Positions 53,428 to 61,971 are shown, counted from the stretch's first letter. The stretch is 64,000 bases of DNA from Candidatus Kouleothrix ribensis (GCA_016722075.1 JADKGW010000002.1:1116001-1180000), one strand, 5' to 3'. A program made the numbers and translations. Notes: generated by a model not told the origin, from the letters alone.

Positions 53428-53539
53428 TTGGCAAGGCTTTCGTGGCCGGCATTTCTGCCTCATGCTGTGCGGTGCTGCCGCTGGTGAACGAGCGCACAAC
53501 GCGGGCCACCGCGCAGCATCATATGACTGAAAGAAACCC
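53428..53539. other. Short gap with weak similarity to the palindromic element
   Basis: It includes GCGGTGCTGCCGCTGGTGAA, then CGAGCGCACAACGCGGGCC, which recalls the interior of the partial copy at 24183-24306 (GCGGTGTTGCCGCGC, then CGAGCGCGCAACGCG). The resemblance is short and may be chance. Confidence 0.25.
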
Positions 53540-54388
53540 ATGATCCCACGAGTACTCGTTCTGCGCGCGCCCGGCATCAACCGCGATGAGGACGCCGCTG
53601 CCGCGATCGAGCTGGCCGGTGGGCGGGCCGAGCGCATCCACATTAACCGCCTGGTCGAGGGCGGCGTGCGCCTGGCCGACTACGCGCTGCTGATCATTCC
53701 CGGCGGCTTCTCGTATGGCGATCACCTGGGCGCCGGCAAGCTGCTGGCGGTCGATCTGGCGCATCGCCTGGGGGCGCAGCTGGCCGCGTTCGTGGCCGAT
53801 GGTCGCCCGGTGATCGGCATCTGCAACGGCTTTCAGGTGTTAGTGAAAGCCGGCATCTTGCCGGGCCTGGCCGCCGCCGAACCGAACCAGGAACTGAGCA
53901 GCGCGCACCGGCCGCAGGTGCGTGGTTCTCGCTTCGCGGCTCTCGGATCTCAGCAGGCAACCCTGGCCGACAATGCCTCGGGGCGCTTTGAGTGCCGCTG
54001 GGTGTACCTGTGCGCCGAGCCTGCCAGCCGCTGCGTATTCACTGTGGGGTTCGACCGGCCGATCGAAGTGCCGGTGGCGCATGGCGAGGGCCGCTTTGTG
54101 GTGCGCGATGCTGCGGCGCTGGCGGCGCTGCGTGCGCGCGGCCAGGTGGCGCTGCGCTACGTCGCGGCCGATGGCGGGCCGGCCGGCTACCCCGACAACC
54201 CGAACGGCTCGGATGATGCGATTGCCGGGGTGTGCAATCCGCAGGGCAATGTGCTCGGGCTGATGCCGCACCCCGAAGACGCCATCGTGCCGCAGCAGCA
54301 CCCACGCTGGACGCGCGAGCCATGGCGCAGGGCCGGCGACGGCCTGGCGCTGTTTCAGAATGCGCTGCGCTACGCCGCGACAATCTAA
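53540..54388 (+). CDS. purQ: Phosphoribosylformylglycinamidine synthase, glutaminase subunit
   Basis: This 282-residue class I glutamine amidotransferase supplies ammonia to PurL in purine synthesis. It begins RVLVLRAPGINRDEDAAAAI, has the oxyanion/nucleophile elbow VIGICNGFQVL with catalytic Cys, and ends with the His-Glu pair in GLMPHPEDAIVPQQHPRW. Its length matches the longer PurQ form found outside Enterobacteria. No purL or purS is adjacent. It follows the kinase gene by about 110 bases. Confidence 0.92.
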   Translation: MIPRVLVLRAPGINRDEDAAAAIELAGGRAERIHINRLVEGGVRLADYALLIIPGGFSYGDHLGAGKLLAVDLAHRLGAQLAAFVADGRPVIGICNGFQVLVKAGILPGLAAAEPNQELSSAHRPQVRGSRFAALGSQQATLADNASGRFECRWVYLCAEPASRCVFTVGFDRPIEVPVAHGEGRFVVRDAAALAALRARGQVALRYVAADGGPAGYPDNPNGSDDAIAGVCNPQGNVLGLMPHPEDAIVPQQHPRWTREPWRRAGDGLALFQNALRYAATI

Positions 54389-54535
54389 CCAGCCTGCTGC
54401 GGAATGTGCGCACGCCCCCTGCTCCCGGCCAGAACAGGGGGCATGATCATGGCTCAGGTGAGCGTTTTTGCCCAGCACGCCGGGCCATGTGGATACCCCT
54501 CCCCCATACCCCCTGGCAGGGGAAAGACCCAAGAA

Positions 54536-54582
54536 TTTGGCGTTCCAATGCGGCGGCTTTGCCGCCGCATTGGAACGCCAAA
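54536..54582. repeat. 22-bp perfect hairpin with TTT loop
   Basis: The arm at 54536-54557 (TTTGGCGTTCC, then AATGCGGCGGC) is exactly complementary to 54561-54582, joined by TTT. Apex GGC-TTT-GCC and flanking T/A runs match the hairpin at 50657-50701, suggesting one element type. Confidence 0.72.
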
Positions 54583-54588
54583 GGGATA

Positions 54589-54618
54589 CCCCCCGCTCTC
54601 AACATTGAGAGCGGGGGG
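54589..54618. terminator. 14-bp GC hairpin
   Basis: CCCCCCGCTCTCAA (54589-54602) pairs with TTGAGAGCGGGGGG (54605-54618) around CA. It follows the long hairpin by six bases, a two-hairpin layout also seen at 50623-50701. Confidence 0.6.
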
Positions 54619-54696
54619 CAGGCGAGTGCGGGCCGATCGCGCCCTGATGCGGCAGCATACAACCCCTCCATCTGAGCAAGCATGATCATGGGTTGG

Positions 54697-55542
54697 CTAC
54701 TGCGGGTGCAGCGGAGCTGCGACAAACCATTTCTGGCCGTTGCGCTCGAAGAACCCGGCGCCGCGCAGCTGCTCGAGTGCGCGGTTGACGGCATCGCGCA
54801 GCTGGTAGGCTTCGATCGGCATGGCTAACACGTATGGCTCGAGCGTCAGCGCAGGGCCGACTGTCGTCAGGCCGGGGGCATGGCCTAGATCAACCAGCGC
54901 CGACGTGTTATCGACGATCGCCGCGTCGAGCGCGCCGCGCCGCAGATCGGCCAGCACCTCGGCCGGCGTGTCGTAGGCTGCACGCACAGTAATGCTCGGG
55001 TCGCGCGCGGCCAGCTGGCGCGCGTAGGTGTCGGCATCCGAGCCGAGCGCCGCGCCGAGCGTATGCCCGCCCAGCTGATCCTGCCCGGCGATCGACGCAC
55101 CGGCCGGCACCACCAGCACCTGGCCGGCGTTGAAGTAGAAGCTTGAGAACCCGGCGCGCCAGCCCTGCTCGGGCGCGTAGGGCAGTGCCGAGGCGGCCAT
55201 GTCGGCCGTGTGGTTGGCCAGATCGTCGTAGATCGAGTCGAGGTTGCTGGCGACAAACTCGACGCGCAAGCCCAGCTGCTGGCCGATCGCGCGGGCCAGA
55301 TCGATATCGTAGCCGACCGGCTGGCCGTGCTCGAGCGCCGAGAACGGGTAGTAGCCGAAATCGACCGCTACGCGCAGGCTGCCGCGCTGACGCGCCGCTG
55401 CCCAGACTGGGTCGAGCCCCTGGCCACCCAGGTTGGCGCCTAGCTGCGTGATCACGGCGAGCAGCGCATAGCCGAGCAGCACAGCCCATGCGGCGAGATC
55501 GCGCCAGCGGTGGCGCCATGCATCCGGTCGGTCTTCTCTCAT
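54697..55542 (-). CDS. Membrane-anchored amino-acid-type solute-binding protein
   Basis: This 281-residue protein has a cytoplasmic basic start, one N-terminal helix (AAWAVLLGYALLAVITQLGA) and an SBP_bac_3 domain (about 50-275): LRVAVDFGYYPFSALEHGQP, GYDIDLARAIGQQLGLRVEF, and YDTPAEVLADLRRGALDAAI. The helix is not followed by a cleavage site or lipobox, so it appears anchored. No permease or ATPase gene is adjacent, so it may serve a transporter elsewhere or act as a sensor. Ligand unknown. Confidence 0.83.
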   Translation of the reverse strand: MREDRPDAWRHRWRDLAAWAVLLGYALLAVITQLGANLGGQGLDPVWAAARQRGSLRVAVDFGYYPFSALEHGQPVGYDIDLARAIGQQLGLRVEFVASNLDSIYDDLANHTADMAASALPYAPEQGWRAGFSSFYFNAGQVLVVPAGASIAGQDQLGGHTLGAALGSDADTYARQLAARDPSITVRAAYDTPAEVLADLRRGALDAAIVDNTSALVDLGHAPGLTTVGPALTLEPYVLAMPIEAYQLRDAVNRALEQLRGAGFFERNGQKWFVAAPLHPQ

Positions 55543-55650
55543 CGTATGCTTATTCAGAATCGATTGCGATTCACAGATCGATCAAGTATACTTCACGATA
55601 ACCCTTTGGCGCAGCCATACTGTTTGATGTGCGGCATTCTGCTTCGGCTT

Positions 55651-55709
55651 CCCCACCAGGGAGCGCTCCAATACATATGTGTGCTACCAGGAAGCCTGGT
55701 GGGGTTTTT
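55651..55709 (+). terminator. Terminator-like hairpin with competing stem
   Basis: CCCCACCAGG (55651-55660) pairs with CCTGGTGGGG (55695-55704), followed by TTTTT. GGCTTCC (55646-55652) can instead pair with GGAAGCC (55690-55696), which would disrupt the first stem. It lies about 125 bases before the next plus-strand gene and has no plus-strand gene just upstream, so it may be a leader attenuator. Confidence 0.55.
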
Positions 55710-55833
55710 GGGGCGGCCAAGCTGCCCTGAAACTCCATCGCCGGCTACCTAAACCGTGTAACCAAACCGACTCGCGTGTCGCCCTGTTTCGACGGTGTTT
55801 GCATCAACTTCAGCGCTCAGTAGGATGACGACG

Positions 55834-56517
55834 ATGGAAGAAACGCGTGAACCGCAGCAGCCGGTGGTTGCTCCGATCAGCTATCCACCGCAGCCGGCCT
55901 ACCCCCAGACGCAAGCCCCCTACTACGTGCCCACACCAGCACCTGTAGCCCAGGCCGGCCGCTTCACACGCATGCGCCGCATCACGCGCCTGCTGCTGCG
56001 CCGGCTGCTGTATGGCGCCACCATCGCCGGGCGTGTACTGCGTCCGTACGCGCTGTTCCTGGTGGTGCTGGTGGCGCTGCTGGGTGTGATAGGCTGGATG
56101 AGCTATCTGCTCTGGGGCGCGCGGGCGCAATCGGCAACCTTCGCGCGGGCCGACTCACTCCCGCCGGCGGTGGCGGTCGAGCGCTTCATTCAGGGCCAGC
56201 AGAACTTCAACGCCGACATGATGTGGGATGCGTACAGCCCCGACTTTCAGGCCTCGCAGCTGGCCAACGGCGCCACCAAAGCCACACTACAGGCCCAGGC
56301 CAACTACCAGCGCAACCAGGGGCTGAAGTTTGTGCGCTACGACTATATCGGCGGTGTGAAAGAGACCGACGGCGGCGGCATGTATTTCTACAGCGTCGAT
56401 CTGCGCCTGCGCAACCAGCAGAAGCGCTTCTCGATGATCTTCCACGCCGATGCCGATGGCAAGATCACCGAGATTGAGTCGCTGCTGGCACCACAGACTG
56501 GCGCGACGACCAAGTAG
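55834..56517 (+). CDS. Single-pass membrane protein with NTF2-like domain
   Basis: This protein of about 227 residues begins METREP-like (MEETREPQQP) and has a Pro/Gln/Tyr-rich cytoplasmic part, a basic stretch and one transmembrane helix (YALFLVVLVALLGVIGWMSY). The extracytoplasmic domain of about 120 residues (PPAVAVERFIQGQQNFNADM, FYSVDLRLRNQQKRFSMIFH) looks like an NTF2/DUF4878-type fold. AGGA precedes 55834; ATG at 55825 is also possible. It lies 75 bases before the FtsH-like ATPase and is probably its operon partner. Confidence 0.75.
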   Translation: MEETREPQQPVVAPISYPPQPAYPQTQAPYYVPTPAPVAQAGRFTRMRRITRLLLRRLLYGATIAGRVLRPYALFLVVLVALLGVIGWMSYLLWGARAQSATFARADSLPPAVAVERFIQGQQNFNADMMWDAYSPDFQASQLANGATKATLQAQANYQRNQGLKFVRYDYIGGVKETDGGGMYFYSVDLRLRNQQKRFSMIFHADADGKITEIESLLAPQTGATTK

Positions 56518-56592
56518 CCCAGCCGGCATGCACCTGCGCCGGCAGCACCGGCGACCGAGCAGCACAACCACCAGAAGAAACGGAGAGGTACT

Positions 56593-58623
56593 ATGGCCCT
56601 GGAACCATACACCCCGCCACCTGGGCAGCGCTATCGCGATGAGCTGGATCAAGAGATCGACCAGAAGATCGACACCTTCTTCCATCGCTGGAACTGGAAG
56701 CTGGTGCGTTTTGTGCGGCGCGCGCTGATCGTGGTGTTTGCCTTGTGGGTGCTGGTGAATGCGATCCCCAGCGCATATGAGTTCATCTCTAACGAGCCGC
56801 TTGGCCCGCTGATCTTGCAGCTGCTCACCACCGCCGGCTACCTGTTCGTGTTCATTGGGTTCCAGTTCGGGCTCATGTATTTCTTCATGGCGCGCACGCG
56901 CATCTACTGGGTTAAGCCAGGCGAGACGGGCGTTAGCTTCAAGGATTATAAAGGCAACCCCGAAGTGCTGGAAGCGGCCACGCGGATCGTGACGCTGCTC
57001 AAGGGTGTGAAGGGCTTCAAATCGATGGGCGGCGAGGTCACGCGCGGTGTGCTGCTGATCGGCCCGCCCGGCACCGGCAAGAGCTACCTGGCCCAGGCGA
57101 TCTCGACTGAGGCCGGCGTGCCGTTCGGCTACCTGAGCGCGCCCTCGCTGACGTCGGTCTGGATGGGTATGGGCAATATCAAGGTGATGATGCTCTACCG
57201 CAAGGCCCGTAAGCTGGCGCGCGAGTATGGCGCGTGCATCCTGTTCATCGACGAGATCGACGCGATCGGCGGCGCGCGCAGCGCCAGCATGATGGGCGGC
57301 GCGGGCGCGATGGGCATGCGCGCCGATGCGCAGGCCGGCGGGCACGCGAATGTGATGATGGGCATGGGCGGCATGGGTGGTGGCAGCGGCCTGCTGAACG
57401 AGCTACTGCTGCAGATGGACCCACCACCGCAAGAGACTGGCCAGCTTGGCAAGATCTTGCGCTGGCTGGGCCTGCGCCGCAAGCGCGTTGAGATGCCGCC
57501 GGTGCTGACCATGGGCGCGACCAACATGGCCGAGACGCTCGACGCCGCGCTGCTGCGCCCCGGCCGCTTCGATCGCAAGATTGTGGTCGAGGAGCCGGAT
57601 GCCGACGGCCGCAAAGAGATCATCGAATACTACCTCGGCAAGGTCAAGCACGAGCCTATGCCCATGGATCGCATGATCTCCGACACGATCGGCTATACGC
57701 CGGTGGCGATTAAGTTCATTATTAACGAGGCGACCATTCACGCGCACTTCGAGGGGCGCCAGGCGATCACCTACTGGGATTTCACCTATGCGCGTGAAAT
57801 GCACGAGTGGGGCCTGCGCCAACCGATCCGCGGCATGTCGTATGAAGAGCGCCGCCGGCTGGCGTACCACGAGGCCGGCCACGCCTATGCTATGGTCAAG
57901 CTGCTGCGCAAAGAGCGCCTGACCAAGGTGACGATCATTCGGCATGGCGGGGCGCTCGGGTTTGCCGCCTGGAAGCCCGAGGAAGAGATCCATACGCGCA
58001 CGAAAGACGAGCTGCTGCACCGCATCCAGATCTCAGTCGCCAGCCGGGCCGCCGAAGAGCTGTTCCTGAACATCCAGATGAACGGCGTCACGTCCGATCT
58101 CGCCAGCGCTACCAGCACGGCCGCCTACATGATCGGTGCGTATGGCATGGATAATAGCTTCTACTCGTACCTGGCCTTTGGCATGCAAGGTATCGCCGGG
58201 CCAGATATCAAGCCGCGGATCGAGGCGATCCTGGCCGAGCAGTTCAGGAATGTCAAGAAGCTGCTCGAGCTGAATAAGGAAGCCGTGATCGCGATTGCCG
58301 AGGCGCTGATCCTGCGCAACGAGCTGACCGACATCGACGTGAACGAGATTCTGGCGCGCGTCGAGGCCGAGCATCCGTTTGCCAACCCGCAACAGGCCGG
58401 CGACGATCGCCCGTTTGGGTTGCTGGGCGCACGCGCGCTGCCCGAGCCAACCAGCATTCGCCGCAATGGCCGGCTGAACGGCAACGGTAAATCGCTCGAG
58501 CCGCTGCCCGAGGTGACCATCCCGGTGGCCTCGCAGCCGCCTAGCGATCCGTTCGGGCCGAGCGCCAGGGTTGAGCCAGAGGCGGGCCAGGTGCCTGTGC
58601 CGCCCGACGAGCAGCCCGAGTAA
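56593..58623 (+). CDS. FtsH-like membrane AAA metalloprotease with Met/Gly-rich insert
   Basis: This 676-residue protein has two N-terminal helices (about 41-62 and 72-100) with almost no extracytoplasmic loop, an AAA domain with Walker A GPPGTGKS (157-164) and Walker B ILFIDEID (216-223), and a protease domain with zinc motif HEAGH (426-430) and Asp in GVTSDLASATSTA. Residues about 228-267 are an unusual Met/Gly-rich insert after Walker B, and about 277-300 is a second insert. The C-terminus is Pro-rich. FtsH proteases degrade membrane and regulatory proteins. It may act with the upstream NTF2-like protein. Confidence 0.88.
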   Translation: MALEPYTPPPGQRYRDELDQEIDQKIDTFFHRWNWKLVRFVRRALIVVFALWVLVNAIPSAYEFISNEPLGPLILQLLTTAGYLFVFIGFQFGLMYFFMARTRIYWVKPGETGVSFKDYKGNPEVLEAATRIVTLLKGVKGFKSMGGEVTRGVLLIGPPGTGKSYLAQAISTEAGVPFGYLSAPSLTSVWMGMGNIKVMMLYRKARKLAREYGACILFIDEIDAIGGARSASMMGGAGAMGMRADAQAGGHANVMMGMGGMGGGSGLLNELLLQMDPPPQETGQLGKILRWLGLRRKRVEMPPVLTMGATNMAETLDAALLRPGRFDRKIVVEEPDADGRKEIIEYYLGKVKHEPMPMDRMISDTIGYTPVAIKFIINEATIHAHFEGRQAITYWDFTYAREMHEWGLRQPIRGMSYEERRRLAYHEAGHAYAMVKLLRKERLTKVTIIRHGGALGFAAWKPEEEIHTRTKDELLHRIQISVASRAAEELFLNIQMNGVTSDLASATSTAAYMIGAYGMDNSFYSYLAFGMQGIAGPDIKPRIEAILAEQFRNVKKLLELNKEAVIAIAEALILRNELTDIDVNEILARVEAEHPFANPQQAGDDRPFGLLGARALPEPTSIRRNGRLNGNGKSLEPLPEVTIPVASQPPSDPFGPSARVEPEAGQVPVPPDEQPE

Positions 58624-58650
58624 GCGCCAACCTGCACCGGTATCTACACG

Positions 58651-58694
58651 ACGCGCCTGTGGGCCTTGCCCCGCAGGCGCGTTGCTGTTTTGGC
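58651..58694 (+). terminator. Terminator after FtsH-like gene
   Basis: ACGCGCCTG (58651-58659) and CAGGCGCGT (58674-58682) form a 9-bp stem extended by GGGC/GCCC inside, followed by TGCTGTTTTGG. It begins 27 bases after the stop codon. Confidence 0.62.
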
Positions 58695-58823
58695 AGTTAC
58701 ACGCGTGCGCGGCAGGCTGCACACACAAAGGGAAAGCACCGCGCTGCCGAAGGCCGAGCATGGCAGCTGCGTACGTTCTACGTTGTATTGCAGAATCGTC
58801 AGAGCCACGCGCCTGCCGCTTAC

Positions 58824-58852
58824 TTGCACGCACATCCGCTTTCCGCTATAGT
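58824..58852 (+). promoter_or_regulatory. Promoter of nucleotide-sugar reductase gene, leaderless
   Basis: TTGCAC (58824-58829) and TATAGT (58847-58852) are 17 bases apart. The expected start, seven bases after the -10 box, falls on the A of the ATG at 58859, and no ribosome site is present upstream. Confidence 0.6.
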
Positions 58853-58858
58853 AACGTT

Positions 58859-59818
58859 ATGCGTGTACTTATTACCGGCATCAATGGGTTTGTTGGTGGC
58901 CACCTGGCCGAATATCTACTCGCCGACAGTGAGTGGGAGGTATGGGGCCTGGCGCGGCAGGCCGAGCTGAAGCTGCCGGCGCTGCATGGCCATGTGCGCA
59001 TGGTTGTGGCCGACCTCAACTACCCCGAGGCGGTCGCTGCGGCGTTGGGCGAAGCTTGCCCCGACGTGATCTTCCACCTGGCGGCACAATCGAATGTGCC
59101 GCACTCATTCGCCGACCCGGCCGGTACGCTGGTGACGAATACGGTGACGCAGATCAATATCTTTCAGGCGCTGCTGCGGCTCCGCCAGAACCCACTGATC
59201 GTAATCGCGACTAGCAACGAAATCTATGGGTTGGTTGAGCCGGCCGATCTGCCGCTGACTGAGTACACGCCCTTCCGGCCAGTCAATCCCTACGCCGTGA
59301 GCAAGGCTGCTCAGGATCTGCTGGCCTACCAATACCATGTCAGCCATATGCTGCGCACGATTCGCCTGCGGCTGTTCAACCACATCGGGCCACGCCAGAG
59401 CGAGCAGTTTGTCGTGTCGGCCTTCGCCGCGCAGATCGCGCGGATCGAGGCCGGCCAGCAAGCTCCGCTCATCCGCGTCGGTAATCTGAGCGCCGAGCGC
59501 GACTTCACCGATGTGCGCGATGTCGCACGCGCATATGCGCTGGCCGCGCAGCGCGGCCAGGTGCCGTGCGCATACAACATCGGCTCGGGCCGCTATGTCA
59601 GCATTCGCCGGCTGCTCGACCTGCTGCTGGCGCTGAGCACCCACGAGATCGCGATCGAGGCCGACCAGGCCCGCATGCGCCCGGCCGACGTGCCGCGCAT
59701 GGTCAGTGATGGTCGCCTGTTTTATACGCACACCAGCTGGCAGCCGCAGATTACGCTCGAGCAAACCCTGGCCGATGTGCTCGACTACTGGCGGCAGCAG
59801 GTTCGTGTATACGGCTGA
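58859..59818 (+). CDS. NAD-dependent nucleotide-sugar epimerase/reductase (RMD/GMD-like)
   Basis: This 319-residue extended SDR has RVLITGINGFVGGHLAEYL, ATSNEIYG with the catalytic Ser/Thr-like position, and PVNPYAVSKAAQDLLAYQY (YxxxK). SDVRDVARAY-like RDFTDVRDVARAYALA and NIGSGRYVSIRRLLDLLL complete the pattern. It most resembles GDP-4-keto-6-deoxymannose reductase (RMD) and GDP-mannose dehydratase relatives. The next gene makes a nucleotide sugar, so a GDP-rhamnose-type pathway is plausible. It is predicted leaderless. Confidence 0.85.
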   Translation: MRVLITGINGFVGGHLAEYLLADSEWEVWGLARQAELKLPALHGHVRMVVADLNYPEAVAAALGEACPDVIFHLAAQSNVPHSFADPAGTLVTNTVTQINIFQALLRLRQNPLIVIATSNEIYGLVEPADLPLTEYTPFRPVNPYAVSKAAQDLLAYQYHVSHMLRTIRLRLFNHIGPRQSEQFVVSAFAAQIARIEAGQQAPLIRVGNLSAERDFTDVRDVARAYALAAQRGQVPCAYNIGSGRYVSIRRLLDLLLALSTHEIAIEADQARMRPADVPRMVSDGRLFYTHTSWQPQITLEQTLADVLDYWRQQVRVYG

Positions 59819-59885
59819 ACGTAGCCGGGGGTATGTGCGCCTGTAACGTGGATCCGCAACCAACCAGATACATCGTGGAGGATCA

Positions 59886-60998
59886 ATGAAAGCAGTCATT
59901 CTCGTGGGCGGCCTTGGCACGCGTCTGCGGCCGCTCACCTGCAATACGCCCAAGCCCATGATTCCGCTGGTCAACCAGCCGTTTATCGAGCATATGATCG
60001 AGAATCTGCGCGACCAGGGTATTAGCGAGGTGATTCTGGCGGTGCAGTACCTGGCCGGGCGGTTCCGCGACGAACTTGGCGATGGCTCGCGCCTGGGCAT
60101 CAGGCTGCAGATTGCCGAAGAACCCGAGCCGCGCGGCACCGCCGGGGCGGTAAAGCATATCGAACACCTGCTCGACGGCACCACCTTCGTGTTCAATGGC
60201 GATGTTATGACCGACCTCGATCTTCAGGCCATGCTGGCATTCCACCGCCAGCACGAGAGCCAGCTGACGATTGCGCTGACGCCGGTGGAAGACCCGACCG
60301 CGTTTGGCCTGGTCGAAACCGAGCCAAATGGCCGCATTCGGCGCTTCCTCGAAAAGCCGAGCCGCGACGAAGTGACCACCAATATGATCAATGCCGGCAC
60401 CTACATCCTCGAGCCAGCCGTATTTCGCTATGTGCCGCCCGCGCAGCACTATATGTTCGAGCGCGGCCTGTTCCCGGTGATGTTGCAGACCAGCGACCCC
60501 ATGTTTGGCTACCCTTCGCACGCGTACTGGACCGATGTGGGCAAACCGCAGGCCTACCTCGAGGTACACCACGATATTCTGATTGGCAAGGTTAAGTATA
60601 AGTTTCGCGGCAAGCAGATCGCCGAGCGCGTCTGGGCCGAAGGCACGACCGAGATTCACCCCTCTGCCCAGATCGTCGGGCCGGTGGTGCTTGGCCCGGA
60701 TGTCGCGATCGGCGCGGATACCCGGATCATCGGGCCGACGGTGGTTGGCGCGCGCTGTGTGATTGGCGCGGATGTTTCGATCGAGGACTCGGTGCTGTGG
60801 GATGACAATACGATCGGCGCGGGGGCCGCGCTGCGCAGCTGTGTGGTTGGGCGAGGCAATCGCATCAGCGCCAGGGCGCACCTGTCCGACGGCACGATCG
60901 TCAGCGACAACTGCGTGATCGGCAGCGAGAACCGGCTCGAGCGCGGCATCCGAATCTGGCCGAATACTGTGCTGAACGATCAGGCGATTTCATTCTAG
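59886..60998 (+). CDS. Mannose-1-phosphate guanylyltransferase-like NDP-sugar pyrophosphorylase
   Basis: This 370-residue enzyme has the nucleotidyltransferase domain (about 1-235) with MKAVILVGGLGTRLRPLTC, FNGDVMTDLDL and INAGTYILEPAVF, then a left-handed beta-helix (about 255-360) of hexapeptide repeats (VGPVVLGPDVAIGADTRIIG). Close families are GDP-mannose pyrophosphorylases of the GMPP type and glucose-1-phosphate thymidylyltransferases; GMPP is preferred by overall layout. TGGAGGA precedes the ATG. It likely supplies the substrate for the upstream reductase pathway. Confidence 0.87.
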   Translation: MKAVILVGGLGTRLRPLTCNTPKPMIPLVNQPFIEHMIENLRDQGISEVILAVQYLAGRFRDELGDGSRLGIRLQIAEEPEPRGTAGAVKHIEHLLDGTTFVFNGDVMTDLDLQAMLAFHRQHESQLTIALTPVEDPTAFGLVETEPNGRIRRFLEKPSRDEVTTNMINAGTYILEPAVFRYVPPAQHYMFERGLFPVMLQTSDPMFGYPSHAYWTDVGKPQAYLEVHHDILIGKVKYKFRGKQIAERVWAEGTTEIHPSAQIVGPVVLGPDVAIGADTRIIGPTVVGARCVIGADVSIEDSVLWDDNTIGAGAALRSCVVGRGNRISARAHLSDGTIVSDNCVIGSENRLERGIRIWPNTVLNDQAISF

Positions 60999-61119
60999 TA
61001 CAGGCCGGCAGGCGGCAGCATGCAGGCGGCAGCAGGCGGCACTATCGCTGCAACCCGCAACGTGCAACCGGCCAACCTGCAACCCGAAACAACCTGCAAC
61101 GAATGTGCGCCAGGCTGTA
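60999..61119. repeat. Gap with GGCGGCA and GTTGCAGGTT repeat words
   Basis: GCAGGCGGCAGC units occur in close succession (61008-61040), then GGCGGCACTATCGCTGC (61036-61053), one base from words in the gap at 25604 and 25676, then inverted GTTGCAGGTT words (AACCTGCAACCC, AACCTGCAACG). No coding frame is recognised. Confidence 0.55.
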
Positions 61120-61782
61120 CTAGCGCCCCTGCTGGCGCAGCGCGTCGTTAACTTTGTCGAGTGCCTCGCGCTGCTTGTCGACTCGTGGTGCAGCTGTGGC
61201 CGGGCTGGCGGCGGGCGGGCGCTGTGCAGGGGCCGAACCGCCCGGCAGCGTGGTGCGCGCTGGTGGGCGGCTAAATAGGCCGATCGCCCCGCGCACGAGC
61301 GCCAGGATGGTGATCGCAATCGCTGCGCCAAGAAACAGCCAGGGCAGCCCGACATTGATACTATTTGCCGCCAGGTTGGCCTGGACGGCTGCGGCGATCT
61401 CTGGCCGCTTCTCGGTGATATAGCGCAGCAGAAAGCCCACAATCAGAACGCCGTTGATCAGGCCGAGCAGCCCGCCGACCAGTCGCTGGCTCATGGGGCG
61501 TTCTCTGGTGCGGCCGAGCAGCACCCCCCCGCCATAGCCAACCACCAGGGCGCTCCACAGAAACACCAGGCAGTTGACCAGTAGCGTCGTACGCTGCGGG
61601 TCGCCCGCCACCAGCCGCCCGGCCAGTGCCGCGCCCCACTGCGCGCCCCAGAAGTTTACCAGGATCGCGCCGCCCAGTGTCCCTAGCAGCGCCATCAAGC
61701 CGCGCCGCACATCGCGCAGGTAGCCTACTAGCCCAAGCACAATCAGCACAAATGAGATACCGATCGTCAGTGCAAGTGCCAT
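61120..61782 (-). CDS. CvpA-like membrane protein
   Basis: This 220-residue protein has four N-terminal transmembrane helices (about 5-150), with GYLRDVRRGLMALLGTLGGA and LGLINGVLIVGFLLRYITEK, and a cytoplasmic Pro/Ala-rich tail ending in a short helix (DKQREALDKVNDALRQQ). Topology and the GLIxG pattern fit CvpA/colicin V production family proteins, although identity is weak. A minus-strand TACAAT with upstream TG (61882-61877) may be its promoter. Role unknown. Confidence 0.65.
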   Translation of the reverse strand: MALALTIGISFVLIVLGLVGYLRDVRRGLMALLGTLGGAILVNFWGAQWGAALAGRLVAGDPQRTTLLVNCLVFLWSALVVGYGGGVLLGRTRERPMSQRLVGGLLGLINGVLIVGFLLRYITEKRPEIAAAVQANLAANSINVGLPWLFLGAAIAITILALVRGAIGLFSRPPARTTLPGGSAPAQRPPAASPATAAPRVDKQREALDKVNDALRQQGR

Positions 61783-61971
61783 GGCAATCGCCCTTTCGCA
61801 TAACGATGAGGAGCCGAAACCTGAACAGTAGCCCGCAAAGCGCGATTCTGAACCACGTCGAACGACAGTCTGTAGTATTGTAGCACAAAAGCACCGCTAT
61901 TCGCGGGTACTCAGGTGAAGCAGGCAGGCCAATCGCACGCGGCGAGATCAGCGCTGCTCTGGCCGATCTGG

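Larger units (their letters stand above)
54389..54696. other. 308-base intergenic region with two strong hairpins
   Basis: It lies between convergent purQ and the solute-binding protein gene. It holds a C-rich stretch (54495-54520), a 22-bp perfect hairpin (54536-54582) and a 14-bp GC hairpin (54589-54618). Both could terminate transcripts from either side. No coding frame is recognised. Confidence 0.6.
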
